A stretch of DNA of 25,919 nucleotides from CBFFRJ01 sp051486985 (GCF_051486985.1 NZ_JAHVDV010000046.1:1-25919), one strand, 5' to 3'; numbered from the stretch's first letter, positions 16,315-25,621 are shown. The notes: generated from the sequence alone by a model not told the origin. Translations and numbers: made by a program.

Positions 16315-17303
16315 TTTTTGCGGGACTCCTGAATCAACAAGGCGATAAGGTAAATGCCACCGAGGCTGACGGTGACGACGCCCACGGGTAACTGATAAGG
16401 GATAAACAACTGCTGGGCGCAGATATCTGCCAGTAACAGCAGTAACGCCCCACAGAGCGCCGACTGGGTAAGCCCCCAGCGCGCGGTGGCGCTGAGACGG
16501 CGGGCGATGTGCGGCGCGACCAGAGCGATAAAGGAGATGGGCCCGGCCACCGCCGTTGATGATGCGGTCAACACCACTGCCACCAGCATCAGCAGCAGGC
16601 GAGAGCGTTCTACATTCACCCCCAGCGCGCAGGCGCTGTCATCACCCATCTCCAGCAGCCGCAGGCGGCGAGAAAGCAGGGCCGCAAAAACAAACATCAG
16701 GATAATCACTGGCACCGAAGGCAGGGTTTTCGCCCAGGTCAGGCCGTTGAGCGAGCCGGCGTTCCACAGACCTGCGGAGAGGGCGGTCTCCAGGGAGGCA
16801 TGCATTAACAGCCAGGTATTGAAGGCCACCAGCATGGCCCGGACCCCGATGCCGACGATGATAAGCCTGAAGGTTTCAATACCGTTGCGCCATGCCAGCA
16901 GCCAGACAATGATCGAGGTGATGATGCCACCGCCCAGCGCCGCCAGCGCAATTGCCGTTAAATCCTGACCATAAAACACCATCGCCACCAGCACACCGCT
17001 CCAGGCACCGGTGTTAAAGCCCATAACATCCGGGCTGCCAAGAGGGTTACGCATCAGCGACTGAAAGATCGCTCCGCTGATACCCAGCGCGGCCCCCACC
17101 AGCAGTGCAATAAACACGCGCGGCAGGCGCCATTCAGTCACCACCAACTGCATGGCGCGGGGAGCGGTGCCGCCAAGGGCGTCAATCACCTGCCCGACGC
17201 TGAGCATCACCGCACCGCTGCGTAGCCCCCAGACCGCCAGCGCAAGGCACATCAGGCACATTGCCACACAACTGAAAACCAGACGACGGGAAGGGGCGAT
17301 CAC
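16311..17303 (-). CDS. fepG: FepG, ferric-enterobactin permease subunit
   Basis: 330 residues starting at GTG 17303, which overlaps the fepD stop in GTGA. A multi-span FecCD-family permease with the characteristic RNPLGSPDVMGFNTGAWSGVL segment after the first helices and PISFIALVAPHIARRL near the C-terminal third, the conserved loop that contacts the ATPase. Known role: it forms the inner-membrane heterodimeric channel with FepD for ferric enterobactin. The tight overlaps on both sides suggest stoichiometric synthesis of the complex. Confidence 0.94.
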   Translation of the reverse strand: MIAPSRRLVFSCVAMCLMCLALAVWGLRSGAVMLSVGQVIDALGGTAPRAMQLVVTEWRLPRVFIALLVGAALGISGAIFQSLMRNPLGSPDVMGFNTGAWSGVLVAMVFYGQDLTAIALAALGGGIITSIIVWLLAWRNGIETFRLIIVGIGVRAMLVAFNTWLLMHASLETALSAGLWNAGSLNGLTWAKTLPSVPVIILMFVFAALLSRRLRLLEMGDDSACALGVNVERSRLLLMLVAVVLTASSTAVAGPISFIALVAPHIARRLSATARWGLTQSALCGALLLLLADICAQQLFIPYQLPVGVVTVSLGGIYLIALLIQESRKK

Positions 17304-18304
17304 AGGCCACCTCCACGAATGCGTCGTACCAGCACAATCAACACCGGCGCGCCGATAAAGGCGCTGACCACCGAGACACGCAGTTCCCCCGGCACCAGAA
17401 AGCGGCCCAGAATGTCGGCAAACAGCAGTAACGTCGGCGTGGCAATCAGCGTAACCGGCAAAGACCAGCGGTGATCGGCACCCACCAGCCAGCGTGCCAG
17501 ATGCGGCATCATCAGCCCGATAAAGGCAATCGGCCCGACCACCGCCGTGGCGCTACCGCACAGCACGGTGATGGCAATCAGGCCCAGCAGCTGCGTCCGG
17601 GCGACTTTACTGCCGAGGGCCGTGGCGGTGTCATTACCGAGGCTCAGGCTGTTCAGGGCGCGGCTTGACAGCAGTGCCGCACCCGCCGCCAGCAGCACCG
17701 GGATCAGCACAATCCTGAGCGTTTGCAGGGTACGAATATCCAGCGAACCGGCCTGCCAGAAACGCAACTGGTCATAAACATCCGCATTGAGCAACGAAAT
17801 ACCACTGGACAACCCTTCGAGCACCGCCGCCAGGGCCACGCCTGCCAGCGTCAGACGCACCGGACTTAACTGCCCGCCGCCCGCGCTGCCGGTGAAGGCC
17901 ACCAGCAGCGAGGCGGTGAAAGCACCACAAAACGCCAGCCCCAGTTGTTCCACCGGCGAGGCGGCACCAAACAGTGCGGCACCGACCACAATAGCGAAGC
18001 TGGCGCCGGAGTTAACACCCAGCAGACCAGGGTCAGCAAGGGGGTTACGGGTGAGGGTTTGCATTAACGCCCCGGCAATGCCGAGCGCGCCACCGGCCAG
18101 TAAACCAGCCAGCGTTCGCGGCAAGCGGGCGTCACGAATAATGGTGCAGTCAGCACTCTGGCAGGTGCCTGCGAGGGCATCCAGCACCACATCCGGGGAC
18201 ATGGCTTTTGCGCCAAGGAAGAGGCTGAGGGCCATTGCCAGTACCAGCAACAGCAATAACCCGACGACGGTAAACACGCGCGTCCGGGAACGGGAGAACG
18301 ACAT
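17300..18304 (-). CDS. fepD: FepD, ferric-enterobactin permease subunit
   Basis: 334 residues from ATG 18304 with AGGA upstream. FecCD-family membrane protein: the N-terminal helix VVGLLLLLVLAMALSLFLG, LARLPRTLAGLLAGGALG-type motif (seen here as ARLPRTLAGLLAGGALGIAG), RNPLADPGLLGVNSGASFAIV and PIAFIGLMMPHLARWLVG. It pairs with FepG. First gene of the fepDGC operon, transcribed away from entS, with a strong double Fur box 17 bp upstream of its start codon, so Fur should cover or adjoin its promoter. Confidence 0.94.
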   Translation of the reverse strand: MSFSRSRTRVFTVVGLLLLLVLAMALSLFLGAKAMSPDVVLDALAGTCQSADCTIIRDARLPRTLAGLLAGGALGIAGALMQTLTRNPLADPGLLGVNSGASFAIVVGAALFGAASPVEQLGLAFCGAFTASLLVAFTGSAGGGQLSPVRLTLAGVALAAVLEGLSSGISLLNADVYDQLRFWQAGSLDIRTLQTLRIVLIPVLLAAGAALLSSRALNSLSLGNDTATALGSKVARTQLLGLIAITVLCGSATAVVGPIAFIGLMMPHLARWLVGADHRWSLPVTLIATPTLLLFADILGRFLVPGELRVSVVSAFIGAPVLIVLVRRIRGGGL

Positions 18305-18320
18305 AATACTTTCCTGACTT

Positions 18321-18345
18321 GATAATGATAGTAATTATCGTTATC
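18321..18345. promoter_or_regulatory. Overlapping Fur boxes between fepD and entS
   Basis: GATAATGATAGTAATTATC (18321-18339) matches the 19-base Fur consensus at 17 of 19 positions. A second site offset by 6 bp (18327-18345) matches 15 of 19. Overlapping sites at 6-bp spacing are the known pattern for two Fur dimers. The fepD start is 17 bp to the left and the entS start 70 bp to the right. Confidence 0.9.
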
Positions 18346-18414
18346 GATCTTGTTTGTATATGTTACCATGCACGCTCTGGAATGGATAAAAAAAGTTCGC
18401 GTTAAGGCGTTGTA

Positions 18415-19650
18415 ATGAACCGACAATCCTGGCTGCTGAACGTCAGCCTTTTACGAACACACCCGGCCTTTCGCGCGGTGTTTCTTGCCCGTTTTATCTC
18501 GATTTTATCGCTGGGTCTGTTGGGCGTTGCCGTGCCGGTACAGATTCAGGCGATGACCCATTCAAGCTGGCAGGTGGGACTCGCCGTCACCCTCACCGGC
18601 AGCGCCATGTTTGTCGGCCTGATGACCGGCGGCGTGCTGGCGGACCGCTATGAGCGAAAAAAACTGATACTGATTGCCCGCAGCACCTGCGGCGTGGGCT
18701 TTATTGGCTTATGGCTCAACGCGCTGATGCCGGAACCTTCGCTGCTGGCGATTTACCTGCTTGGACTCTGGGATGGCTTCTTCGCCTCTCTCGGCGTGAC
18801 GGCGCTGCTGGCGGCAACCCCCGCGCTGGTCGGGCGTGAAAACTTAATGCAGGCCGGCGCCATCACAATGCTGACGGTGCGTCTTGGCTCGGTTATCTCC
18901 CCGATGTGCGGTGGCTTACTGCTGGCAACCGGCGGTGTTGCCTGGAACTACGGCCTCGCGGCGGCGGGGTCGTTTATCACCCTGATCCCACTGCTCGGTT
19001 TGCCGCTGTTGCCACCGCCGCCTCAGGCGCGTGAACATCCGCTGGCCTCGCTGGTGGCCGGTTTTCGTTTTCTGCTCAGTAGCCCGCTGATTGGCGGCAT
19101 CGCGCTGCTCGGCGGCCTGCTCACAATGGCAAGCGCGGTGCGCGTGCTATACCCGGCGCTGGCAATCCAGTGGCAGATGTCCGCGGCACAGATTGGTCTT
19201 CTGTATGCCGCTATCCCGCTCGGGGCAGCGGCAGGGGCGTTAACCAGCGGGCGACTGGCGCATCCACTGCGTCCTGGCCTGCTGATGCTGGGGTCGAGCG
19301 TGGGGGCATTTATCGCCATCGGGCTATTTAGCCTGATGCCGCACTGGGCGTTGGGCGCGCTGTTCCTGGTGCTGTTTGGCTGGCTGAGCGCCATCAGTTC
19401 GCTGTTGCAGTACACGTTGATTCAGACGCAAACGCCGGAGGCGATGCTCGGGCGCATTAATGGATTATGGACGGCGCAGAACGTTACCGGTGATGCCATC
19501 GGCGCGGCGCTGTTAGGGGGGTTAGGGGTGATAATGACCCCGGCTGCTTCGGCCAGCAGCAGTGGCTTCGCGCTGGCAATGGTTGGGGCAATATTGATGC
19601 TGGTCTTACGCGAGCTGCGCCGTTTCCGGCAGCAGCCTTCGGTTTCTTAG
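18415..19650 (+). CDS. entS: EntS, enterobactin exporter (MFS)
   Basis: 411 residues from ATG 18415 with AAGG 7 nt upstream; E. coli EntS is 416. It shows major-facilitator architecture of about 12 membrane segments and the MFS signature GGVLADRYERKKLI between helices 2 and 3. NVSLLRTHPAFRAVFLARFISILSLGLLGVAVPVQ matches the EntS N-terminus. Known role: export of newly made enterobactin from the cytoplasm across the inner membrane. It diverges from fepD at a Fur box and converges on fepB with only 5 bp between the stops, leaving no room for a dedicated terminator between them. Confidence 0.94.
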   Translation: MNRQSWLLNVSLLRTHPAFRAVFLARFISILSLGLLGVAVPVQIQAMTHSSWQVGLAVTLTGSAMFVGLMTGGVLADRYERKKLILIARSTCGVGFIGLWLNALMPEPSLLAIYLLGLWDGFFASLGVTALLAATPALVGRENLMQAGAITMLTVRLGSVISPMCGGLLLATGGVAWNYGLAAAGSFITLIPLLGLPLLPPPPQAREHPLASLVAGFRFLLSSPLIGGIALLGGLLTMASAVRVLYPALAIQWQMSAAQIGLLYAAIPLGAAAGALTSGRLAHPLRPGLLMLGSSVGAFIAIGLFSLMPHWALGALFLVLFGWLSAISSLLQYTLIQTQTPEAMLGRINGLWTAQNVTGDAIGAALLGGLGVIMTPAASASSSGFALAMVGAILMLVLRELRRFRQQPSVS

Positions 19651-19655
19651 GTGCA

Positions 19656-20624
19656 TTAGCCAAACAACGCAGACAGGCGCTGTAACACGCGGGTGGCGCT
19701 GTAGTAATCCAGACGGAAAGTTTCTGACCCCAGCGCATAGACCCGTTTGTTCTGTACTGCGGTCAGGTGAGAAAGCAGCGGGTTGGCAGAGAGTGCATCG
19801 GCATCTTTCTGGTCACTGGCGAAGAGGAACAGCGCTTCGCCGTTGAGGCCGCTGGCGAGGTTTTCGCCGCCCAGTTGCACGATGTCATGGCGCTTGCCCT
19901 GGCTTTTGCTGGTGTTGAGACCTTCTGGCAGCGTGGCGAGCGTGAAGCCCAGTTGCGCCAGCAACTGACCCTGCGCAGAGTCCTGGGTCCAGAGGTTGGC
20001 GCTATGCGCACCAGGGTTATAGACCAGCGCGGTGACGGGCTGCGGCGGGAGCGTCATTTTCGCTTTGACGTCGCTCAGTTGCTGATGGAATTCGGCAATA
20101 CGCACGGCGGCTTGTTTCTCCTGCCCGGTAAGGGTGCCCAGTTGGGTCAACAGCGCCTGCCAGCTCTTGTCGTCGTAGTTGATGACAAGCGTAGGCGCGA
20201 TGGCGGAGAGCTGGTCATACAGCGCGAGCGCAGAGTCGCCACCGGTCGCACTGATGAGGATAAGATCCGGCATCTGCGCGGCTACGGCTTCGGCATTGGG
20301 CTCACCAATATACATACGTGCGACATGGCGCTTTTTCGCCACATCGCTCCATTGACGCAGAAACCCCTGGTCATCAGCAAAACGGTTATTTGGCGTGGTC
20401 GCGCCGCTGGCAATCACCGGTGCATCAATGGCGAGCAACGAACCGGTTAGCGTAACGCTGGTGGAGACGATACGCAGCGGCTTTTGTTCAAGGGTGTGGC
20501 TTCCTTTGCTGTCAGTCACCTGACGGGGCCAGTCGGCGGCCATCGCTGAGGCCATCCCGGAAATAAAAATGAGCAGCATGATAAGGGGCTTACGGCATAT
20601 CAAAGGGAGTGTCACGACTCGCAT
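19656..20624 (-). CDS. fepB: FepB, periplasmic ferric-enterobactin-binding protein
   Basis: From ATG 20624 the product is 322 residues (E. coli 318) with a signal peptide MRVVTLPLICRKPLIMLLIF..SAMA cut before ADWPRQV. The start is uncertain: GTG 20615 has a better-spaced AGGA (8 nt), and in-frame ATGs exist further upstream to 20681. The mature part matches FepB: GSLLAIDAPVIASGATTPNNR, YIGEPNAEAVAAQMPDLILISATGGDSALALYDQL, HSANLWTQDSAQGQLLAQLGF and YALGSETFRLDYYSA. Known role: it captures ferric enterobactin in the periplasm and passes it to FepDGC. It diverges from entC with a Fur box in the gap. Confidence 0.93.
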   Translation of the reverse strand: MRVVTLPLICRKPLIMLLIFISGMASAMAADWPRQVTDSKGSHTLEQKPLRIVSTSVTLTGSLLAIDAPVIASGATTPNNRFADDQGFLRQWSDVAKKRHVARMYIGEPNAEAVAAQMPDLILISATGGDSALALYDQLSAIAPTLVINYDDKSWQALLTQLGTLTGQEKQAAVRIAEFHQQLSDVKAKMTLPPQPVTALVYNPGAHSANLWTQDSAQGQLLAQLGFTLATLPEGLNTSKSQGKRHDIVQLGGENLASGLNGEALFLFASDQKDADALSANPLLSHLTAVQNKRVYALGSETFRLDYYSATRVLQRLSALFG

Positions 20625-20754
20625 CCTGTTTTTATTGAGGTTAATGCTTCTCATTTTCATCGTTGCGGGGGTGGGATGCAAGCCCTAGCGTTGAGAGTAC
20701 ATTGCGCTGCGGTTGACACTCAGTGGCAATACCTTTAGCTTTATCGACCGAAAT

Positions 20755-20773
20755 TCAAATGATAATCATTCGT
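20755..20773. promoter_or_regulatory. Fur box between fepB and entC
   Basis: ATGATAATCATT at 20759-20770 matches the central 12 bases of the Fur consensus exactly; the outer bases fit poorly. It lies 31 bp before the entC ATG, and a TTGACA (20713-20718) upstream could be the -35 of an entC promoter, though the matching -10 is weak. The location agrees with the known fepB-entC control region, so Fur should repress both directions. No other feature is seen in 20625-20801. Confidence 0.78.
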
Positions 20774-20801
20774 AATTTATTTATCATTTTTGGAGGATGA
20801 T

Positions 20802-21977
20802 ATGGATACGTCACTGGCTGAGGACGTTCAACAGACGACAAAAACGCTGGCATCAGACCAGTTTTTCTTTATGTCGCCGTTTCGCAGTTTTACCACGTCC
20901 GGGTGCGTTGCCCGTATCAGTGAGCCTGCCGCAGGAGGGGATAACCCACACAGCGCGTTTCAGCAGTCGCTGAGCCAGGCTTTCGCGGACGCGAAGGCGA
21001 AAGGGGTGGTAAGGCCGGTGGTGGTGGGGGCTATTCCCTTCGATACCCGCCAGCCCTCCGAACTCTTTATTCCTGCGTCGTGGCAGACTTTTTCGCGCCC
21101 GTCTAAACAACATGCCTCCCGCTACTTATCCGCTCAGGGTGCCCCGGTGGTGACTTCACGTACGGAAATCCCTTCGCAGGCGGTGTTTATGGAGATGGTC
21201 GCCCGTGGCGCGGCGCTGACCGCCACGCCGGAAGTGGACAAGATTGTCCTGTCGCGGCTGATTGATATTGCCACCGATGCCCGTCTTGACAGCGGCAGCC
21301 TGCTGGAGCGCCTGATTGCCCAGAACCCGGCGAGCTTTAACTTCCATGTTCCGCTCAGCAGCGGGGCGGTGCTGCTCGGTGCCAGCCCTGAACTGCTGCT
21401 GCGCAAGGACGGTGAACACTTTAGTTCACTGCCGCTCGCCGGTTCAGCACGTCGCCAGCCCGATGACATGCTCGACCGTGAAGCGGGTAACAGACTGCTG
21501 GCGTCCGAAAAAGACCGCCATGAACATGCGCTGGTAACCCAGGCCATGAAACAGGTGCTGCAGACGCGAAGCCGTAGTCTGACCCTGCCGGGTTCCCCAC
21601 AGTTGGTGAACACGCCAACTTTATGGCACCTCGCCACGCCCATTGAAGGCACGGCGCAACAGGGCGAAAACGCGCTGACGCTGGCCTGCCTGCTCCATCC
21701 GACGCCCGCGCTGAGCGGCTTCCCGCACGATGTCGCAAAAAGACTTATCGCTGAACTTGAGCCCTTCGATCGTGAGCTGTTTGGCGGCATTGTTGGCTGG
21801 TGTGATGAGGAAGGTAACGGCGAGTGGGTGGTGACCATCCGCTGTGCATGTCTTCATGAAAATCGTGTTCGATTGTTTGCCGGTGCGGGTATTGTGCCAG
21901 CATCGTCCCCGGCGGGAGAGTGGCGCGAAACCGGCATCAAACTGACCACCATGCTTAACGTTTTTGGCCTGCATTAA
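20802..21977 (+). CDS. entC: EntC, isochorismate synthase
   Basis: ATG 20802 (MDTSLAEDVQQ) has GGAGG 5 nt upstream and gives 391 residues, the E. coli length; an upstream TTG at 20790 is rejected. It belongs to the chorismate-binding fold family: VDKIVLSRLIDI, SFNFHVPLSSGAVLLGASPELLLRKDG, LPLAGSARRQPDD, HLATPIEGTA, HPTPALSGFPHDVAKRLI and RLFAGAGIVPASSPAGEWRET are the conserved blocks, including the glutamates that bind Mg2+. Known reaction: chorismate to isochorismate, the committed step to 2,3-dihydroxybenzoate. First gene of entCEBAH, with entE 9 bp downstream. Confidence 0.97.
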   Translation: MDTSLAEDVQQTTKTLASDQFFFMSPFRSFTTSGCVARISEPAAGGDNPHSAFQQSLSQAFADAKAKGVVRPVVVGAIPFDTRQPSELFIPASWQTFSRPSKQHASRYLSAQGAPVVTSRTEIPSQAVFMEMVARGAALTATPEVDKIVLSRLIDIATDARLDSGSLLERLIAQNPASFNFHVPLSSGAVLLGASPELLLRKDGEHFSSLPLAGSARRQPDDMLDREAGNRLLASEKDRHEHALVTQAMKQVLQTRSRSLTLPGSPQLVNTPTLWHLATPIEGTAQQGENALTLACLLHPTPALSGFPHDVAKRLIAELEPFDRELFGGIVGWCDEEGNGEWVVTIRCACLHENRVRLFAGAGIVPASSPAGEWRETGIKLTTMLNVFGLH

Positions 21978-21986
21978 GGAGTGATG

Positions 21987-23597
21987 ATGACCCTTCCCTT
22001 TACCCGTTGGCCGGAGGCGTTCGCCAGGCGCTACCGTGAGAAAGGTTACTGGCTGGATAGGCCAATGACCGAGATGCTGACCCGCCATGCGCAAAGCGAT
22101 GCGACGGCAGTGATCGATGGCGAACGCCGTTTTAGCTACCAGCAGCTTCACCAGGCGTCTGACAACCTGGCAGCCCGACTGCAGGCACTGGGCATTCAGC
22201 GTGGCGAGACCGCACTGGTGCAGCTTGGCAATGTGGCCGAGTTTTACATCACCTTCTTTGCGCTGCTGAAAATAGGCGTCGCCCCGGTGAATGCGCTTTT
22301 CAGCCACCAGCGTACCGAGCTGAACGCTTACGCCGCGCAGATTAAACCTGCGTTGTTGATAGCTGACCGTGCCCATGCGCTCTTTGCGACCAATGACTTC
22401 TGGCAGAATTTTACCGCTGAACATGCTTCGGCGCGCGTCTCGTTATTCCTGAATGATGAAGGGGAGAACGCACTCACGGCGGCGATTCAGTACCCGTCCA
22501 GAAACGTTATCGAAACGCCAACCCCTGCCGATGAGGTGGCCTTTTTCCAGCTCTCCGGCGGCAGCACCGGTACGCCGAAGCTGATTCCGCGTACGCATAA
22601 CGACTATTACTACAGTATTCGCCGCAGCAACGAGATCTGCGGCATTACGGCAGAGACCCGTTACCTGAACGCACTGCCCGCCGCGCACAACTTTGCGATG
22701 AGCTCCCCAGGATCGCTGGGTGTGTTTCTGGCGGGCGGTTGCGTGGTGCTGGCAAACGATCCCAGCGCCACGCTCTGTTTCCCGTTGATCGAAAAGCATC
22801 GCATCAACGTCACCTCTCTGGTGCCACCTGCGGTGAGCCTGTGGCTGCAGGCGTTAACCGAAGGCGCCGATGCCGCCCAGCTCTCCTCGCTTGCGTTGTT
22901 GCAGGTCGGCGGTGCACGTCTGCCTGCCACCCTCGCGGCACGCATTCCGGCTGAGATTGGCTGCCAGTTGCAGCAGGTCTTCGGCATGGCGGAAGGGCTG
23001 GTGAACTACACGGCGCTGGATGATACCCCGGAACGTATTTTCAATACTCAGGGCCGCCCGATGTGCCCGGACGATGAAGTCTGGGTGGCTGATGAGCAGG
23101 GTAATCCGCTGCCGCGCGGTGAGGTCGGTCGCCTGATGACGCGCGGTCCGTACACCTTCCGCGGCTACTTCAACAGCCCGGAACATAATGCCAGTGCCTT
23201 TGATGCCAATGGTTTCTACTGCTCCGGCGATCTGATTGCCATTGATGAAGCGGGCTACATCACCGTTCAGGGGCGCGAGAAAGATCAGATCAACCGTGGT
23301 GGCGAGAAGATCGCCGCCGAAGAGGTTGAGAATTTGCTGTTGCGCCACGAGGCGGTGATCCAGGCTGCGCTGGTCAGCATGGAAGACAGCCTGCTCGGTG
23401 AAAAAAGCTGCGCGTATCTGGTGGTGAAGCGCCCGGTGCGTGCGGTGGAGATCCGCCGTTTCCTGCGTGAGCTGGGGGTCGCTGAGTTTAAACTGCCGGA
23501 TCGCGTGGAGTGCCTGGACGCGCTGCCGCTGACCCCGGTAGGCAAAGTCGATAAGAAACAATTACGCCAGTCGCTGGCACAACGCGCGCAGGCGTAA
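21987..23597 (+). CDS. entE: EntE, 2,3-dihydroxybenzoate-AMP ligase
   Basis: Three starts lie side by side (GTG 21981, ATG 21984, ATG 21987). ATG 21987 has AAGGAG 5 nt upstream and gives 536 residues, identical in length to E. coli EntE. Stand-alone adenylation enzyme: FQLSGGSTGTPKLIPRTHNDY (P-loop), VGGARLPATLAARI, FGMAEGLVNYT, YCSGDLIAIDEAGYITVQGREKDQINRGGEKIAAEEVE and the C-terminal lysine in PVGKVDKKQLRQ. Known reaction: it activates 2,3-dihydroxybenzoate as the acyl-adenylate and loads it onto the EntB carrier domain. Confidence 0.97.
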   Translation: MTLPFTRWPEAFARRYREKGYWLDRPMTEMLTRHAQSDATAVIDGERRFSYQQLHQASDNLAARLQALGIQRGETALVQLGNVAEFYITFFALLKIGVAPVNALFSHQRTELNAYAAQIKPALLIADRAHALFATNDFWQNFTAEHASARVSLFLNDEGENALTAAIQYPSRNVIETPTPADEVAFFQLSGGSTGTPKLIPRTHNDYYYSIRRSNEICGITAETRYLNALPAAHNFAMSSPGSLGVFLAGGCVVLANDPSATLCFPLIEKHRINVTSLVPPAVSLWLQALTEGADAAQLSSLALLQVGGARLPATLAARIPAEIGCQLQQVFGMAEGLVNYTALDDTPERIFNTQGRPMCPDDEVWVADEQGNPLPRGEVGRLMTRGPYTFRGYFNSPEHNASAFDANGFYCSGDLIAIDEAGYITVQGREKDQINRGGEKIAAEEVENLLLRHEAVIQAALVSMEDSLLGEKSCAYLVVKRPVRAVEIRRFLRELGVAEFKLPDRVECLDALPLTPVGKVDKKQLRQSLAQRAQA

Positions 23598-23609
23598 CGA
23601 GGAGAGAAG

Positions 23610-24461
23610 ATGGCTATTCCAAAACTGACCGGCTACGCACTGCCGACCGCGAATGACATTCCTGACAACAAAGTGCAGTGGGCGTTTGAACCCGAGCGCG
23701 CCGCCTTGCTGATCCATGATATGCAGGAGTATTTCCTCAACTTCTGGGGCGATAACTGCCCGATGATGGCACAGGTGATCGCCAATATCGCTGCGCTGCG
23801 CCACTTCTGTAAGCAGCACAATATTCCGGTCTACTACACCGCCCAGCCAAAAGATCAGAGTGATGACGATCGCGCACTGCTCAATGATATGTGGGGGCCG
23901 GGTCTGACCCGTTCACCGGAGCAGCAGCAGATTGTGGCGGCCCTTGCGCCGGACGAAGCCGACACCGTGCTGGTGAAGTGGCGTTACAGCGCCTTTCACC
24001 GCTCGCCGCTGGAGCAGATGCTCAAAGAGACCGGGCGTAACCAGCTCATCATTACCGGCGTGTATTCGCACATTGGCTGTATGACCACCGCGACTGACGC
24101 CTTTATGCGTGATATCAAGCCGTTTATGGTGGCCGATGCGCTGGCAGATTTCAGCCGGGAGGAGCATCTGATGTCGCTGAAATACGTGGCGGGACGCTCC
24201 GGACGGGTGGTCATGACAGAAGCGTTGCTGCCGGTGCCGACCAGCAAAACCGCGTTGCGCGCGCTGATCCTGCCGCTGCTGGATGAGTCCGACGAGCCGT
24301 TTGACGACGAAAATCTGATTGATTACGGCCTGGACTCGGTGCGCATGATGGCGCTCGCGGCACGCTGGCGCAAAGTGCACGGCGATATTGATTTTGTGAT
24401 GCTGGCGAAAAATCCAACCATCGACGCCTGGTGGGCGCTGCTCTCCCGGGAGGTCAGATAA
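23610..24461 (+). CDS. entB: EntB, bifunctional isochorismatase / aryl carrier protein
   Basis: 283 residues (E. coli 285). ATG 23610 follows GAGGAGA, 12 bp after entE. N-terminal isochorismatase domain (about 1-205): PERAALLIHDMQEYFLNFW with the catalytic Asp, VLVKWRYSAFHRSPLEQMLKETG with the catalytic Lys, and TGVYSHIGCMTTATDAFMRDI. C-terminal aryl carrier domain: DYGLDSVRMMALA with phosphopantetheine attachment Ser at about 243. Known role: it hydrolyses isochorismate to 2,3-dihydro-DHB and pyruvate, and its carrier domain holds DHB for EntF. The stop overlaps the entA start (TAATG). Confidence 0.97.
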   Translation: MAIPKLTGYALPTANDIPDNKVQWAFEPERAALLIHDMQEYFLNFWGDNCPMMAQVIANIAALRHFCKQHNIPVYYTAQPKDQSDDDRALLNDMWGPGLTRSPEQQQIVAALAPDEADTVLVKWRYSAFHRSPLEQMLKETGRNQLIITGVYSHIGCMTTATDAFMRDIKPFMVADALADFSREEHLMSLKYVAGRSGRVVMTEALLPVPTSKTALRALILPLLDESDEPFDDENLIDYGLDSVRMMALAARWRKVHGDIDFVMLAKNPTIDAWWALLSREVR

Positions 24462-25207
24462 TGGATTTTGCAGGGAAGAGGGTATGGGTGACCGGGGCTG
24501 GTAAGGGCATCGGTTACGCCACGGCGCTGGCGTTTACTGAAGCGGGCGCGCAGGTCACGGGGTTTGATCGGGCTTTTGACGGTGAACGCTACCCTTTTGC
24601 CACCGAAGTGCTCGACATTGCCGATGCTGAGCAGGTGGATCGGGTCTGCCGACGCGTGCTGGCGCAGAGCCCACGCCTGGATGTACTGGTTAACGCGGCG
24701 GGTATTTTACGAATGGGGGCGACGGATGCGCTCTCGCAGGAGGACTGGCAGCAGACGTTCGCGGTTAACGTCGGTGGGGCGTTTAACCTCTTCCAGGCGA
24801 CGATGGCGCAGTTTCGCCAGCAGCAGGGGGGAGCGATTGTTACGGTGGCGTCCGATGCTGCCCACACGCCGCGAATCGGCATGAGCGCGTACGGTGCGTC
24901 GAAAGCGGCGCTGAAAAGCCTGGCGCTGACGGTGGGGCTCGAACTGGCGTCAAGCGGCGTGCGGGCGAACATCGTTTCGCCTGGTTCCACCGATACCGAT
25001 ATGCAGCGCACGCTGTGGACCAGCAGCGATGCGGAACAAAAGCGCATTGCTGGTTTTGGTGAGCAGTTTAAGCTGGGTATTCCGCTGGGTAAGATTGCCC
25101 GCCCGGACGAAATCGCCAGCACCATTCTGTTCCTCGCCTCCGACTATGCCAGCCATATCACCTTGCAGGATATCGTGGTGGATGGCGGCTCGACGCTGGG
25201 GGCGTAA
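24461..25207 (+). CDS. entA: EntA, 2,3-dihydro-2,3-dihydroxybenzoate dehydrogenase
   Basis: ATG 24461 overlaps the entB stop by one base and gives 248 residues, the E. coli length; the upstream in-frame start at 24431 is inside entB. Classical short-chain dehydrogenase: the NAD-binding TGAGKGIG at 11-18, NAAGILRMG, the catalytic Ser region IVTVASDAAH, catalytic Tyr 144 and Lys 148 in SAYGASKAALK, and RANIVSPGSTDTDM. Known reaction: NAD-dependent oxidation of 2,3-dihydro-DHB to 2,3-dihydroxybenzoate. Confidence 0.97.
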   Translation: MDFAGKRVWVTGAGKGIGYATALAFTEAGAQVTGFDRAFDGERYPFATEVLDIADAEQVDRVCRRVLAQSPRLDVLVNAAGILRMGATDALSQEDWQQTFAVNVGGAFNLFQATMAQFRQQQGGAIVTVASDAAHTPRIGMSAYGASKAALKSLALTVGLELASSGVRANIVSPGSTDTDMQRTLWTSSDAEQKRIAGFGEQFKLGIPLGKIARPDEIASTILFLASDYASHITLQDIVVDGGSTLGA

Positions 25208-25621
25208 ATGATCTGGAAACGTCAGTTAACGCTCGGGGAGCTGAATGCCACCAGCGCGGGTACGATGGTCGCGCACCTGGGGATTGTGTACACCCGTCTC
25301 GGGGATGATGTACTTGAAGCCGAAATGCCGGTGGATGCCCGTACCCACCAGCCGTTTGGTCTGCTGCACGGCGGAGCCTCTGCGGCGCTGGCGGAAACGC
25401 TGGGGTCAATGGCCGGATTTATGATGACCGGCGACGGGCAGTGTGTGGTGGGGACGGAGCTAAACGCCACCCACCACCGTGCGGTGTCGCAAGGGAAAGT
25501 GCGCGCTGTCTGCCAGCCGCTGCACCTGGGTCGGCATAATCAGAGCTGGGAGATTGTGGTGTTCGACGAGCGAGACCGCCGCTGCTGCACCTGCCGGCTG
25601 AGTACGGCGGTGATGGGGTAG
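25208..25621 (+). CDS. entH: EntH (YbdB), hotdog-fold proofreading thioesterase
   Basis: 137 residues, the same length as E. coli EntH, starting at the base after the entA stop. Hotdog thioesterase with HQPFGLLHGGASAALAETLGSMAG, where His 54 and the catalytic Glu 63 sit on the conserved helix, and VVGTELNATHHRAVSQGKVRAVCQPLHLGRHNQSWEI. Known role: it clears mischarged acyl groups from the EntB carrier domain, keeping enterobactin assembly running. Last gene of the ent operon. In E. coli cstA follows; here a palindromic repeat and a transposase end follow instead. Confidence 0.95.
   Translation: MIWKRQLTLGELNATSAGTMVAHLGIVYTRLGDDVLEAEMPVDARTHQPFGLLHGGASAALAETLGSMAGFMMTGDGQCVVGTELNATHHRAVSQGKVRAVCQPLHLGRHNQSWEIVVFDERDRRCCTCRLSTAVMG

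Noticed and set aside
20713..20741. Strong sigma-70 promoter for entC at TTGACA
   Set aside because: The -35 is good but the hexamer 17 bp downstream (TAGCTT) matches the -10 consensus poorly, so I mention it only within the Fur-box entry.
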